Source of the DNA: a virus
IMG/VR virus record: IMGVR_UViG_3300003873_000038
Location: 1-32,446 of that record
DNA length: 32,446 nt
Reading direction: 5' to 3' (one strand)
The notes beneath the pieces are model-generated. The model worked only from the letters and a program-made list of their open reading frames with translations. It did no database searches and was not told the DNA's origin. Each line of letters begins with the position of its first letter. Positions within the stretch are counted from its first letter, which is position 1. The translations under genes were made by a program, and so were the position numbers. This document shows, in pieces, positions 21,912-29,336 of this stretch.

Positions 21912-22271
21912 ATGAAATTAAGATACTCACAACTCACAGAGGAACAAAAAGAGTATATCTGCAATGGTTGTGGGTCTAAAGGTGCTTTTGTTAAAGTGCC
22001 TAACTTCATGTTTTTAGCTTCATGTAACCACCATGATTTTTTATACTATACAGGTGCATCTGAAGAGGATAGAAAATTAGCTGATAAGTCGTTTTATAAG
22101 TGGATGAGAGAAGATATAAAGGTAAGTGGTAAAAGATGGTATATAAAAACCTACTATAAGATGTGGGCTTTTACATACTATAAAGCAGTTAGAGTGTTTG
22201 GTAAAAAGCATTTTAGCTATAGAGAAAAACCTATGACTTTAAAACAACTTCAAGAGGAAATGAAAAAATGA
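21912..22271 (+). CDS. Phospholipase A2-like protein
   Basis: The start ATG 21912 lies one base after the preceding stop. The 119-aa product has CNGCGSKG (residues 14-21) and FLASCNHHDFLYYTG (32-46). The C-x-x-H-D-x-x-Y signature is that of the catalytic helix of bacterial and fungal phospholipase A2 enzymes, where His activates water and Asp helps bind calcium. The rest is helical and basic. It would cleave membrane phospholipids and could help DNA entry or lysis; it lies between tail and lysis genes, so both are possible. No signal peptide is seen. The family is inferred from the motif only. Confidence 0.65.
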   Translation: MKLRYSQLTEEQKEYICNGCGSKGAFVKVPNFMFLASCNHHDFLYYTGASEEDRKLADKSFYKWMREDIKVSGKRWYIKTYYKMWAFTYYKAVRVFGKKHFSYREKPMTLKQLQEEMKK

Positions 22272-22828
22272 ACGATAATGAGAGAGAACTGTTACATACA
22301 AATAGTAAAGACATAGGACAACTAACTGTATCGCTTAAATATTTAGCTAATACTTTAGAGACAATGGCGGAATTTAATGCTAGTACGAATACTAAAATCG
22401 AAACAATGGTTGATGCTATGAACTCACACTCATTACTTAGTCAGAAAGTGGATGATATGGATGCACATATTAGAGAAGCTTTTAGCAATAGAGACAAAGT
22501 TAGGACAGAAAACTTACATGACTTTGAGGACAAGCTAGTACAAGTAGTAAAAACTTGTAATGATAACGCTGAATTAAAGCTATCTGACTTTAGGATTAAG
22601 TTAGCAGAAGAAAGAGAGATTGTGCTGTCAGGTGTTGACGCAAAAGGGTATGCTAGATTATGGAAAGGACTTAGTGTAGCATTTGTGGCTATGGGTTTTA
22701 TATTTGGGTATTTGTACTTAGATATTAGAGAGGTACACAATGCTGGTGTAACAACAGAAGATAAGATTGTGGCGCTTGATAAACAATTTACAGCTCATGT
22801 CGCAGCTGATAGTGCAAGAAGACCGTGA
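22268..22828 (+). CDS. Coiled-coil membrane protein of the lysis cassette (186 aa)
   Basis: Residues 1-125 are strongly charged and coiled-coil-like (SLKYLANTLETMAEFNASTN, VVKTCNDNAELKLSDFRIKL). One membrane helix follows near 130-151 (LWKGLSVAFVAMGFIFGYLY) and then a short polar tail. The start overlaps the phospholipase-like gene (ATGA). Such a protein may regulate the holin or act in virion entry. A spanin usually has its helix at the N-terminus, so that is not favoured. Confidence 0.65.
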   Translation: MNDNERELLHTNSKDIGQLTVSLKYLANTLETMAEFNASTNTKIETMVDAMNSHSLLSQKVDDMDAHIREAFSNRDKVRTENLHDFEDKLVQVVKTCNDNAELKLSDFRIKLAEEREIVLSGVDAKGYARLWKGLSVAFVAMGFIFGYLYLDIREVHNAGVTTEDKIVALDKQFTAHVAADSARRP

Positions 22829-22932
22829 GAGAGTGCATAATCTGCGGTGGTAATAGTGCAGATACTAGACCAGTATGTAAAACTTGCATGGATAAGATTA
22901 TAAAAGAGGAGAAGCATAATGGATTTCATTAA
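22825..22932 (+). CDS. Mini zinc-finger protein (35 aa), GTG start
   Basis: A GTG at 22825 overlaps the previous TGA (GTGA). The frame reads MRECIICGGNSADTRPVCKT, then CMDKIIKEEKHNGFH, and ends at TAA 22930, inside the holin gene. It has C4-x2-C7 and C18-x2-C21, a minimal zinc knuckle. Stop-start overlap on both sides supports translation. Its job in a lysis cassette is unclear; it may regulate timing, or only be carried along. Confidence 0.55.
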   Translation: MRECIICGGNSADTRPVCKTCMDKIIKEEKHNGFH

Positions 22933-23356
22933 AAGTATATTTAGTTCTAAAGTTGCTGAAAAAGCAGTTGATGGGATATATAACGGTGTGGATAAGGCTT
23001 GGTACACAGATGAAGAAAAAGCTGTTGCTCTTCAAAAGCAGATAGACACTAAGATAAAGTTGCTTCCATTGTTTGAACCTTTTAAGATAGCTCAAAGAGT
23101 GTTAGCCTTTTGGTATAGTTTTCTGTTTGGGATTAGTTTTCTAACTGGTTTAGCTATGGTGGTTTTTAATGCTATTTATAAATTTGTAGAACTTAAAGAT
23201 GGTGTTAAAGCTAAAGATATAGTTCAACTTGATATTACACAATTATTGAATGTAGTTAGTGGGTTTAGTCTAGGATATATAGCTATTGCTATCATTACTT
23301 GGTATTTTTCTGGTGGTATAATTTCTAGTTTTAAAGGTAAAACTAGTGCGAAGTAA
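22919..23356 (+). CDS. Holin-like membrane protein (GTA_holin_3TM type)
   Basis: The 145-aa product has an amphipathic N-terminus (MDFIKSIFSSKVAEKAVDGI, YTDEEKAVALQKQID), then RVLAFWYSFLFGISFLTGLA (near 63-82, a membrane helix) and a second helix near 109-133 (FSLGYIAIAIITWYF). The order (charged helix, conserved W/R segment, two or more spans) is like the GTA_holin_3TM family. It lies directly before the endolysin, overlapping it by 11 bases. It would form the membrane lesion that releases the endolysin. The exact class of holin is inferred. Confidence 0.75.
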   Translation: MDFIKSIFSSKVAEKAVDGIYNGVDKAWYTDEEKAVALQKQIDTKIKLLPLFEPFKIAQRVLAFWYSFLFGISFLTGLAMVVFNAIYKFVELKDGVKAKDIVQLDITQLLNVVSGFSLGYIAIAIITWYFSGGIISSFKGKTSAK

Positions 23357-23792
23357 GTATTTTGAAATCCATGAGTTAGTGCCTAGGGGCTTACATGAGA
23401 GATATACGGAAAAGGCATGGAAGTTCGTAGATGTGAGATTAATAGAAATTATAGATAATCTAAAGGAGCACTTTAACTTAGGTAGTATGACTATCAATAA
23501 TTACTATTGGGATGGTAGTAGAGAGTGGAGTGGCATAAGAACTCCTGACAGTCCGTATTACAAGGTAGGAAGCCAGCATAGTTATGGTAAAGCATTAGAT
23601 ATAGTATGGAGTGATTACACTACTAAAGAAGTCAGAGACTACGTATTAGAGAGCTTAGATAAATTCCCACATATAAAAGGATTAGAAATAGCTGATTGGT
23701 TACACATCGATTTAAGAAATGAGGACAGCATAGTTATATTTGATGCTAACAATAGAGTGTACTCGATAGAAGAGGCACTACAACACAACTAA
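23346..23792 (+). CDS. Endolysin, M15 family peptidase
   Basis: The frame starts at GTG 23346 inside the holin gene. The product (148 aa) has GSQHSYGKALDIVW (75-88, zinc ligands H78 and D85) and EIADWLHIDLR (E114, H120), the SxHxxGxAxD and WxHxD signatures of D-Ala-D-Ala carboxypeptidase/VanY-like M15 peptidases. It should cut peptide cross-links in peptidoglycan. No signal peptide is seen, so it needs the holin. It is a single catalytic domain with no wall-binding domain, as in endolysins of Gram-negative hosts. Confidence 0.9.
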   Translation: MRSKYFEIHELVPRGLHERYTEKAWKFVDVRLIEIIDNLKEHFNLGSMTINNYYWDGSREWSGIRTPDSPYYKVGSQHSYGKALDIVWSDYTTKEVRDYVLESLDKFPHIKGLEIADWLHIDLRNEDSIVIFDANNRVYSIEEALQHN

Positions 23793-23800
23793 GGATCTAC

Positions 23801-24994
23801 ATGGCTAATGTAAATAGTTACAACATAGAAGTACTGGTTAATGCGGACACAACTACAAAAAGACAAAAAGAGATGTTACTAGTATTTCAAAAGGAAGGTA
23901 CACTGAAGGGTGTAGCAAACGTGCTTAACGTACGTGAGCACACTATAGGTGAAGCATTACGTAGATGTAATAAGAATTACTTAGCAGCACAAGTAGATGA
24001 ACTAGTGGCAGATAGACAGATATTAAAGGGTACCACTACCCTATATAAGGTAGATGAAGATACAGGTAAGAAAAGAGAAGTGTTACAGTGGGTGAAAACT
24101 AAGGTTGATGATAACTTAGTAGAGGCTATAGAAGAGTACACTAATAAGTTAGCCAGTAGGGTTGAAGGGTTAAAGCCTAAAGTAGTAATTCCTACTGAAA
24201 CCGTAGATGACCTACTTACAGTATATGTAACTACTGATATGCATTTAGGACAGTATTCTTGGAAAGAAGAGACTGGTAAGGATGTAAATGTAAATACCGT
24301 GTATAATAATACTTTAAAAGCGCATCAACTACTCCAACAAACTACACCGAAAAGTAAAAAAGCTATAGTGCTGGATCTAGGAGATACTATGCACTCTAGT
24401 GATGATGCGAATAGAACCAAGAGTGGACACGAATTAGATGTTGATACAAGGCATGCTAAGATATTTCAAAAACTGGTCGACTTAAAAATTAATATAATTG
24501 ACTCTGCACTGGAGAAACATGAATCTGTTAAATATATAGTAGTCCCAGGTAACCATAGTGATTTAATAGGGCATTACTTAGTGGCCATGCTTAGTGCTTA
24601 CTACAGAAATGAATCTAGATTTGAAGTAGATAAAAGTGCAGCTATGCATAAATACTATAGACATGGCAAAGCTGTATTATTAGGATTTCATCATGGACAT
24701 TCTACTAAGCTTGCTAAATTACCTGAAATCATGGTATGGGATAGGAAAGAAGATATAAGTGATACTACATACAGATATTGGTTAACAGGGCATGTACACC
24801 AACAAAAATTGATTGATAACCCTATATGCCAGATAGAGTCTTTTCGTAATCTAACTCCTAATGATGCATGGGCGGCAGGTGCTGGTTTCAGAGGATTAAA
24901 ACAAGCTACAGCTATTACTTATAGCAGTAACTATGGGGAAGTAGCTAGAAATATCGTATCTATCCAAGAAGTGGAAGAATCTAAACATGGCTAG
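23801..24994 (+). CDS. HTH - metallophosphoesterase fusion
   Basis: Residues 20-55 look like a helix-turn-helix (EGTLKGVANVLNVREHTIGE). The phosphoesterase runs from about 140 to 380 with TTDMHLG (D146, H148), LDLGDTMHS (D192, D195), VPGNHSD (N251, H252), FHHGHS (H298, H300) and LTGHVHQQ (H331, H333), a complete two-metal site. Related enzymes are SbcD/Mre11-type nucleases and cyclic-nucleotide phosphodiesterases. It may act on DNA ends in packaging or on nucleotides in defence evasion. It lies between lysis and portal genes, with AAGGATCTAC. Confidence 0.85.
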   Translation: MANVNSYNIEVLVNADTTTKRQKEMLLVFQKEGTLKGVANVLNVREHTIGEALRRCNKNYLAAQVDELVADRQILKGTTTLYKVDEDTGKKREVLQWVKTKVDDNLVEAIEEYTNKLASRVEGLKPKVVIPTETVDDLLTVYVTTDMHLGQYSWKEETGKDVNVNTVYNNTLKAHQLLQQTTPKSKKAIVLDLGDTMHSSDDANRTKSGHELDVDTRHAKIFQKLVDLKINIIDSALEKHESVKYIVVPGNHSDLIGHYLVAMLSAYYRNESRFEVDKSAAMHKYYRHGKAVLLGFHHGHSTKLAKLPEIMVWDRKEDISDTTYRYWLTGHVHQQKLIDNPICQIESFRNLTPNDAWAAGAGFRGLKQATAITYSSNYGEVARNIVSIQEVEESKHG

Positions 24995-25061
24995 TAAGTT
25001 GACTACAGAGGGGTGGGTAACAAAGGCTAAAGCCATACATATCTTTCAGCGGGGAGACTGA
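24987..25061 (+). pseudogene. 24-codon frame resembling the start of a DUF723 protein
   Basis: ATG 24987 overlaps the end of the phosphoesterase gene. The frame reads MASKLTTEGWVTKAKAIHIF, then QRGD and stop. LTTEGWVTKAKAIH resembles the repeated start of DUF723 domains (TTEEFIxKAKxIHGxKYDYS type) found in phage homing endonucleases. After IH the likeness ends and a terminator-like hairpin begins. It may be a remnant of a lost homing gene, or a short peptide by chance. Confidence 0.35.
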
Positions 25062-25069
25062 ATGTTTTT
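25045..25069 (+). terminator. Intrinsic terminator before the portal operon
   Basis: TTCAG-8-CTGAA (25045-25062) is followed by TGTTTTT. It lies about 50 bases after the phosphoesterase stop and 34 bases before the next promoter's -35, a sensible end for the lysis-operon transcript. The stem is short. Confidence 0.55.
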
Positions 25070-25102
25070 CAAAAGTAGTTATTTCAGACTCTGCAAAGTT
25101 AG

Positions 25103-25130
25103 TTGAAAATAAGTAGAGTTGTGGTATAAT
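25103..25130 (+). promoter_or_regulatory. Promoter of the portal operon
   Basis: TTGAAA (25103-25108), a 16-base spacer and TGGTATAAT (TATAAT 25125-25130) lie 33 bases before the portal ATG. Confidence 0.65.
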
Positions 25131-25162
25131 AGTGACAATAAATAAATATAAGGACTTAGTTA

Positions 25163-27205
25163 ATGTCAGATAGAGAAGTACAAGAACAAAAACCTAGAAG
25201 AAAAATAGACAAAGCTAAGATTCTTAGAGCATGCCAAGCGGACTTTAAAAGCGCAAATACCTTACGTAAGTCTGTGGATATAGATATTAGAGCTAGAAGG
25301 GCAACTCTGCAGGGAGAAGCATACGGTAATGAGGAAAAAGGCAAGAGTCGAATAGTAGCCAAAGTTGCTAAGAGACAACAAGCTTGGAATATCCCTTCAA
25401 TGAAGGAACCATTTGTTAGTACTCCGAACTTAGTGAGATTTAGTCCAATCACTGCTAATGATGTACAAGCATCTGCACAGAATGAGTTACTGCTCAATAC
25501 GCAGTTCTGTAGACAGTTTGATAGATATAACTTCATAACAAAAGCCCTCAAGGTGTTAGAGACAGATGCTACTGTGTTTGTACAGACTGGCTGGGAGTAT
25601 GAAGAAGAAGAGAGGGAACAAGAAGTAGAGATAGTGGTAGTCGGTGAGGATGGTATACAGAGGGTTGTGACTACTACAGAGAAAGTAACAGTGCCTATAG
25701 TGAATAAGCCTACTGCAAGGGTATGTAGAAGTGAGGATGTGTTTCCAGATCCTACATGTGAGGATGACCTTAGTAAGGCGCAGTTCTGTGTGTATAGATA
25801 TGAGACAGACTTAAGTACACTACGTAAAGATGGTAGATATAAAAATTTAGATAAAGTACTGCAGAATATGATGAGTGCAGAAGAACTAGATCCAGGATAT
25901 ATCAACCCAGATAAGACATGGTTTAAGTTTGAAGATGACCCACGTAAGAAACTACTAGTGCATGAATATTGGGGTAATTATGATATCAATGATGACGGTA
26001 TAGCTGAACCAATAGTATGTGTATGGGTGGATAATATAATTATAAGATTGGAAGATAATCCCTATCCAGGTAAGCAGATACCCTTTCTAAGTTGTACTGC
26101 GGATAGTATACCGTTTAAGTTGTATGGTGAAAACGATATAGATAATATAGAGGATCAGCAGAAAGTTATTACTGCGGTCACTAGAGGTATCATAAATAAT
26201 ATGGCAGCTAGTAATAATGGGCAGACTGGTATACGTAAGGGAGCGTTAGACCCTGTACAGAAGAAACGTATGTTAGATGGTAAGAACTTTGAGTTTAATG
26301 GTAACCAGAATGACATATGGCAAGGCAGCTATAACCAGATACCAGGTAGTGCATTCCAGATGTTACAAATGATGAATGGTGAAGTAGATAGTTTAACAGG
26401 TGTGAAAGGGTTCAGTGGTGGTATCACAGGCGGTAGTCTAGGTTCTAGTGCTACAGCAGCTAGAGGTGTGTTAGATGCTACAGCGGTTAGACGATTAGAT
26501 AAGGTTAGAAATATAGCTGAGAACTTAATTAAGCCTCTGATTAGAAGATGGATGGATTACAATAGTGAGTTCCTGAGTGATGAAGAAGTGGTTAGAACTA
26601 CTGAAGATGAGTATGTGGCTATACGTAAGAGTGACCTAGAAGGCCGTATGGATATGGATATTGAGATTAGTACACCGGAAGATGATGCTGCTAAGCGAAA
26701 TGAGTTAGGGTTTCTGTTACAGACAATGGGGCCTAACCTGCCATTTGAGATGACACAGAAGATACTAAGTGAGATAGCTAGGTTAAATAGGATGCCTAAA
26801 CTGGAGAAAGACATAAAAGAGTATAAGCAGCAACCAAATCCGCAAGAAGAGGAACTGAAGAAGTTACAGGCTCAGAAACTGCAGATGGATATAGCTAAGG
26901 TTAAAGCTGAGATACAGAAGATATTCTCTGAGAGTATAGAGAACAAAGAGGGTGATGTAGTTAAGAAACAAGCACAAGCAGAGTTGCTTAAGGCACAGGC
27001 TAACTTGCTAAGCAGTAAGAAAGATACTGAGGATTTGAACTTCGTTAAGGCTGATAATAAAGAAAATGAGTCGTTCCAGTTGGAAAAACTAAAAATGGAA
27101 CAACAACATAAAGCTGAGATGGAAACATTAAAAGCTAAGATGAATCTAATTCAACTTCAGTACCAACGAGATGCAGGGGATAAGCAACTCGGTGTAGTAC
27201 AGTAG
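25163..27205 (+). CDS. Portal protein
   Basis: The 680-aa product starts MSDREVQEQKPRRKIDKAKI. Its size, an internal charged beta segment, PFLSCTADSIPFKLYGENDI near 306-325, and GVKGFSGGITGGSLGSSATA near 414-433 suit a large podoviral portal. The last 140 residues are a coiled-coil tail (EEELKKLQAQKLQMDIAKVK), like the barrel and C-terminal extension of P22/N4-type portals. The dodecameric portal is the DNA entry channel and tail attachment site. Position before scaffold and capsid supports the call. Start 25163, ATAAGGACTTAGTTA. Confidence 0.85.
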   Translation: MSDREVQEQKPRRKIDKAKILRACQADFKSANTLRKSVDIDIRARRATLQGEAYGNEEKGKSRIVAKVAKRQQAWNIPSMKEPFVSTPNLVRFSPITANDVQASAQNELLLNTQFCRQFDRYNFITKALKVLETDATVFVQTGWEYEEEEREQEVEIVVVGEDGIQRVVTTTEKVTVPIVNKPTARVCRSEDVFPDPTCEDDLSKAQFCVYRYETDLSTLRKDGRYKNLDKVLQNMMSAEELDPGYINPDKTWFKFEDDPRKKLLVHEYWGNYDINDDGIAEPIVCVWVDNIIIRLEDNPYPGKQIPFLSCTADSIPFKLYGENDIDNIEDQQKVITAVTRGIINNMAASNNGQTGIRKGALDPVQKKRMLDGKNFEFNGNQNDIWQGSYNQIPGSAFQMLQMMNGEVDSLTGVKGFSGGITGGSLGSSATAARGVLDATAVRRLDKVRNIAENLIKPLIRRWMDYNSEFLSDEEVVRTTEDEYVAIRKSDLEGRMDMDIEISTPEDDAAKRNELGFLLQTMGPNLPFEMTQKILSEIARLNRMPKLEKDIKEYKQQPNPQEEELKKLQAQKLQMDIAKVKAEIQKIFSESIENKEGDVVKKQAQAELLKAQANLLSSKKDTEDLNFVKADNKENESFQLEKLKMEQQHKAEMETLKAKMNLIQLQYQRDAGDKQLGVVQ

Positions 27206-27233
27206 TATGATAATTAAATAAAAAGGAGTAACT

Positions 27234-27476
27234 ATGGCATTTGATTTAACCCCTACAACAGAACTAAGTAAGCTTGCACAGATAGGTAAGCAGACATTAG
27301 AAGAGAAAAGGGCTAAAGAAGCTTTTAACGCAGGTAGTATGCAAGGTAAGGATGCCATTCTACGACATATACCGGTAATACAAGAGCAAACAACGAACGA
27401 GGTACTAGCTAAGCTAGGTATACACCCTGGGTACAATGCACCTGATGGGTTATCAACACAACTACTAAAAGGATAA
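27234..27476 (+). CDS. Small hypothetical structural-operon protein (80 aa)
   Basis: The gene has an AAAAAGGAGTAACT site and follows the portal by 28 bases. The product begins MAFDLTPTTELSKLAQIGKQ and is a charged helical protein. No domain was recognised. Small helical proteins between portal and scaffold are common in podoviruses and may be head accessory factors. Confidence 0.7.
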   Translation: MAFDLTPTTELSKLAQIGKQTLEEKRAKEAFNAGSMQGKDAILRHIPVIQEQTTNEVLAKLGIHPGYNAPDGLSTQLLKG

Positions 27477-27479
27477 GAT

Positions 27480-27773
27480 ATGATGGGACAAGGACAAGGA
27501 TTAAGTGCAATGGGTGCTGAACAACAAGAAGCTCCAGCGACGGAACAAGGTGAGACAGGTGCTCAAGAGCAACAAGAACCACAAGGTGTTACACTAGAAG
27601 ACGTAGTTAAAGCATTGATGCAAGGTGCTACTCCTCAGCAACTTCAAGATGCTGGAATACCGATTGAATTGATTAAGCAGGCAATCCAGATGATACAACA
27701 ACAAAGTCAAGGGCATATGGGGCAAGGTGGACAGCAGCAAGGACAGGGATTAAGTCAAGCAGGAATGCAGTAA
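27480..27773 (+). CDS. Gln/Gly-rich low-complexity protein (97 aa)
   Basis: The protein begins MMGQGQGLSAMGAEQQEAPA and ends QGQGLSQAGMQ, so the same GQGLSxxGM element occurs at both ends. The centre (TLEDVVKALMQGATPQQLQD, then AGIPIELIKQAIQMI) is a helical segment resembling short proteins near podoviral portals. Start 27480 with AAAAGGATAAGAT. About a fifth or more of the residues are Gln, mostly CAA codons, matching the phage tRNA-Gln(TTG). Role unknown, perhaps a head accessory protein. Confidence 0.7.
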   Translation: MMGQGQGLSAMGAEQQEAPATEQGETGAQEQQEPQGVTLEDVVKALMQGATPQQLQDAGIPIELIKQAIQMIQQQSQGHMGQGGQQQGQGLSQAGMQ

Positions 27774-27782
27774 CTTAAAGTT

Positions 27783-27830
27783 CCCTTAAGCTGATAGTCT
27801 GTATAATAACAGTAACGAAATAGTATTCGT
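27783..27830 (+). promoter_or_regulatory. Late promoter with 5' hairpin, copy 1
   Basis: CCCTTAAG (27783-27790), 11 bases, TATAAT (27802-27807), AACAGTAA. Then the stem ACGAA-6-TTCGT (27815-27830) begins eight bases after the -10, where RNA should start. It drives the scaffold/capsid genes. Compare 30570-30616. Confidence 0.6.
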
Positions 27831-27856
27831 AATTAACCTATAAAGGAATTACATCC

Positions 27857-28180
27857 ATGGACGTAATAAATCAAGAACAAACAGCGGGTAAGCCACTGAC
27901 ATATTGGGCAGAACAGGCAGAAGCTCTAGCTAGACTAGAAAACAATTCAGACTTCAAGAAAGTAATTGAAGAGGGATATTTCAAAGATAAAGCAGTAAGT
28001 GGTGTGAGTATTTTAGCAACTGACCAAGTTAAGAATGGTGGTAAGAGAACTGATGTGATGGAGAGCTTAATTGCTATAAGTGCATTACAGGATCATTTCC
28101 AGACTATCTATGCTATGGGGCAAGCTATTAAAGCTGAAGCAGAAGACGCTGACTATGAAGATGTAGAAGTAGAGGGGTAA
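27857..28180 (+). CDS. Hypothetical protein (107 aa)
   Basis: First gene after the promoter at 27783, with AAAGGAATTACATCC before ATG 27857. The product begins MDVINQEQTAGKPLTYWAEQ and is an acidic helical protein ending DYEDVEVEG. No motif was recognised. Its place directly before the scaffold-like gene suggests a role in head assembly. Confidence 0.7.
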   Translation: MDVINQEQTAGKPLTYWAEQAEALARLENNSDFKKVIEEGYFKDKAVSGVSILATDQVKNGGKRTDVMESLIAISALQDHFQTIYAMGQAIKAEAEDADYEDVEVEG

Positions 28181-28183
28181 CCT

Positions 28184-29302
28184 ATGGCTTATACAGAAGA
28201 GGAACTCTATGATATGTCAGATAGTGAACTAGCAAGTGCTATGGCTGAAGAACGTGCAGAGATGGATTCACCTGATACTGAATACGAAGAAGAGATCGAA
28301 CCAGAAGTGGTTGAAGAGTCTGAAGAAGAGGAAGTGGAACAGCCTGAAGAGGAATCCGCAGAGCCTGAAGAAGGACATGACAGTGAAACGCCTGAGGAAG
28401 AAGAGGAACCTGCACCTGAAGAAGGTGAAGATAATCCAGAAGCTAAGGAAGACGAAGTAACAGAACCTAAAGTAGAAGAACAAGAAGCTAAGACATACAA
28501 GTATAAGGCAAATGGACAAGAGTTCGAGTTCACTGAGGACGAGGTGTTAAACCAGTTCGGTAAAGTGTTTGGACAGTCTATGAACTATACTAAGAAAATG
28601 CAAGCTATTGCTCCTTATCGTAAAATGATAAGTGCTTTGGAAGAAGAGAAGCTAACAGAGGATGATATGAATCTGATGATAGATGCTCTTAAAGGTAACA
28701 AGGACGCTATTACTTCACTAGTTAAACGAGCAGACGTAGATGTACTCGATTTAGATTTAGAGAAAGAAAGTGAATATGTGCCAACTAGTTATGGACGTGA
28801 AGAGAGTGAGTTGAAAGTTCAGGAAGTGATTGACGAGATTGCCTCTGATAAAGAATTTCCGATTACTCAACATGTGGTAGCAGACCAATGGGATGACCAA
28901 AGTCGAGATGTATTCGCTCAGAACCCTGAGTTGATTAAGGAACTGCATGTAGATGTGGTGAATGGTACATTTGATAAGGTTAGTCCTATGGCTATGAAGA
29001 TGAAAGTATTAGATGGTGGTCGTAGATCAGACATTGATTACTACATCGAGGCTGGTAAGCAATACCATATGAGTTCACGTGCTGTGGAACTACAAAACCA
29101 AGAGACGTTACAAGAGCAACAAAGAGTTGAGCAAGTCCAAGCTAAACAGCAAGAACGAACTCAAGTTAAGGAAAATGCTCCTAGACGTAAGGCTGCAACA
29201 ATACCTCGTAAGAGGGTGAGCACACCAAAAGTAACGGACTACTTAGATGACACTGATGAAGCGTTTGATGAGTGGTACGCGAAATTGCAAGACGGTATGT
29301 AA
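28184..29302 (+). CDS. Probable scaffolding protein (acidic)
   Basis: The 372-aa product has a very acidic first third (Glu/Asp/Pro-rich, residues 30-95), a small domain TYKYKANGQEFEFTEDEVLN continuing to NYTKKMQAIAPYRKMI, and a helical C-terminus with a basic tail (ARRKAATIPRKRVST type). The order (acidic disordered, YK.KANGQ.FE.T..E, coiled helices, basic end) is typical of proteins encoded just before podoviral capsid proteins. The basic C-terminus would bind the capsid shell. It is not visible as a protease target. Start 28184, AGAGGGGTAACCT. Confidence 0.7.
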   Translation: MAYTEEELYDMSDSELASAMAEERAEMDSPDTEYEEEIEPEVVEESEEEEVEQPEEESAEPEEGHDSETPEEEEEPAPEEGEDNPEAKEDEVTEPKVEEQEAKTYKYKANGQEFEFTEDEVLNQFGKVFGQSMNYTKKMQAIAPYRKMISALEEEKLTEDDMNLMIDALKGNKDAITSLVKRADVDVLDLDLEKESEYVPTSYGREESELKVQEVIDEIASDKEFPITQHVVADQWDDQSRDVFAQNPELIKELHVDVVNGTFDKVSPMAMKMKVLDGGRRSDIDYYIEAGKQYHMSSRAVELQNQETLQEQQRVEQVQAKQQERTQVKENAPRRKAATIPRKRVSTPKVTDYLDDTDEAFDEWYAKLQDGM

Positions 29303-29336
29303 AAATACCGGTCTAAAGCTATACAAGGAATAAAAT

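Noticed and set aside
28207-28533. Leftward Ser-rich frame of 108 codons
   Set aside because: It is the mirror of the Glu/Asp-rich part of the scaffold-like gene; long antisense frames are expected there.
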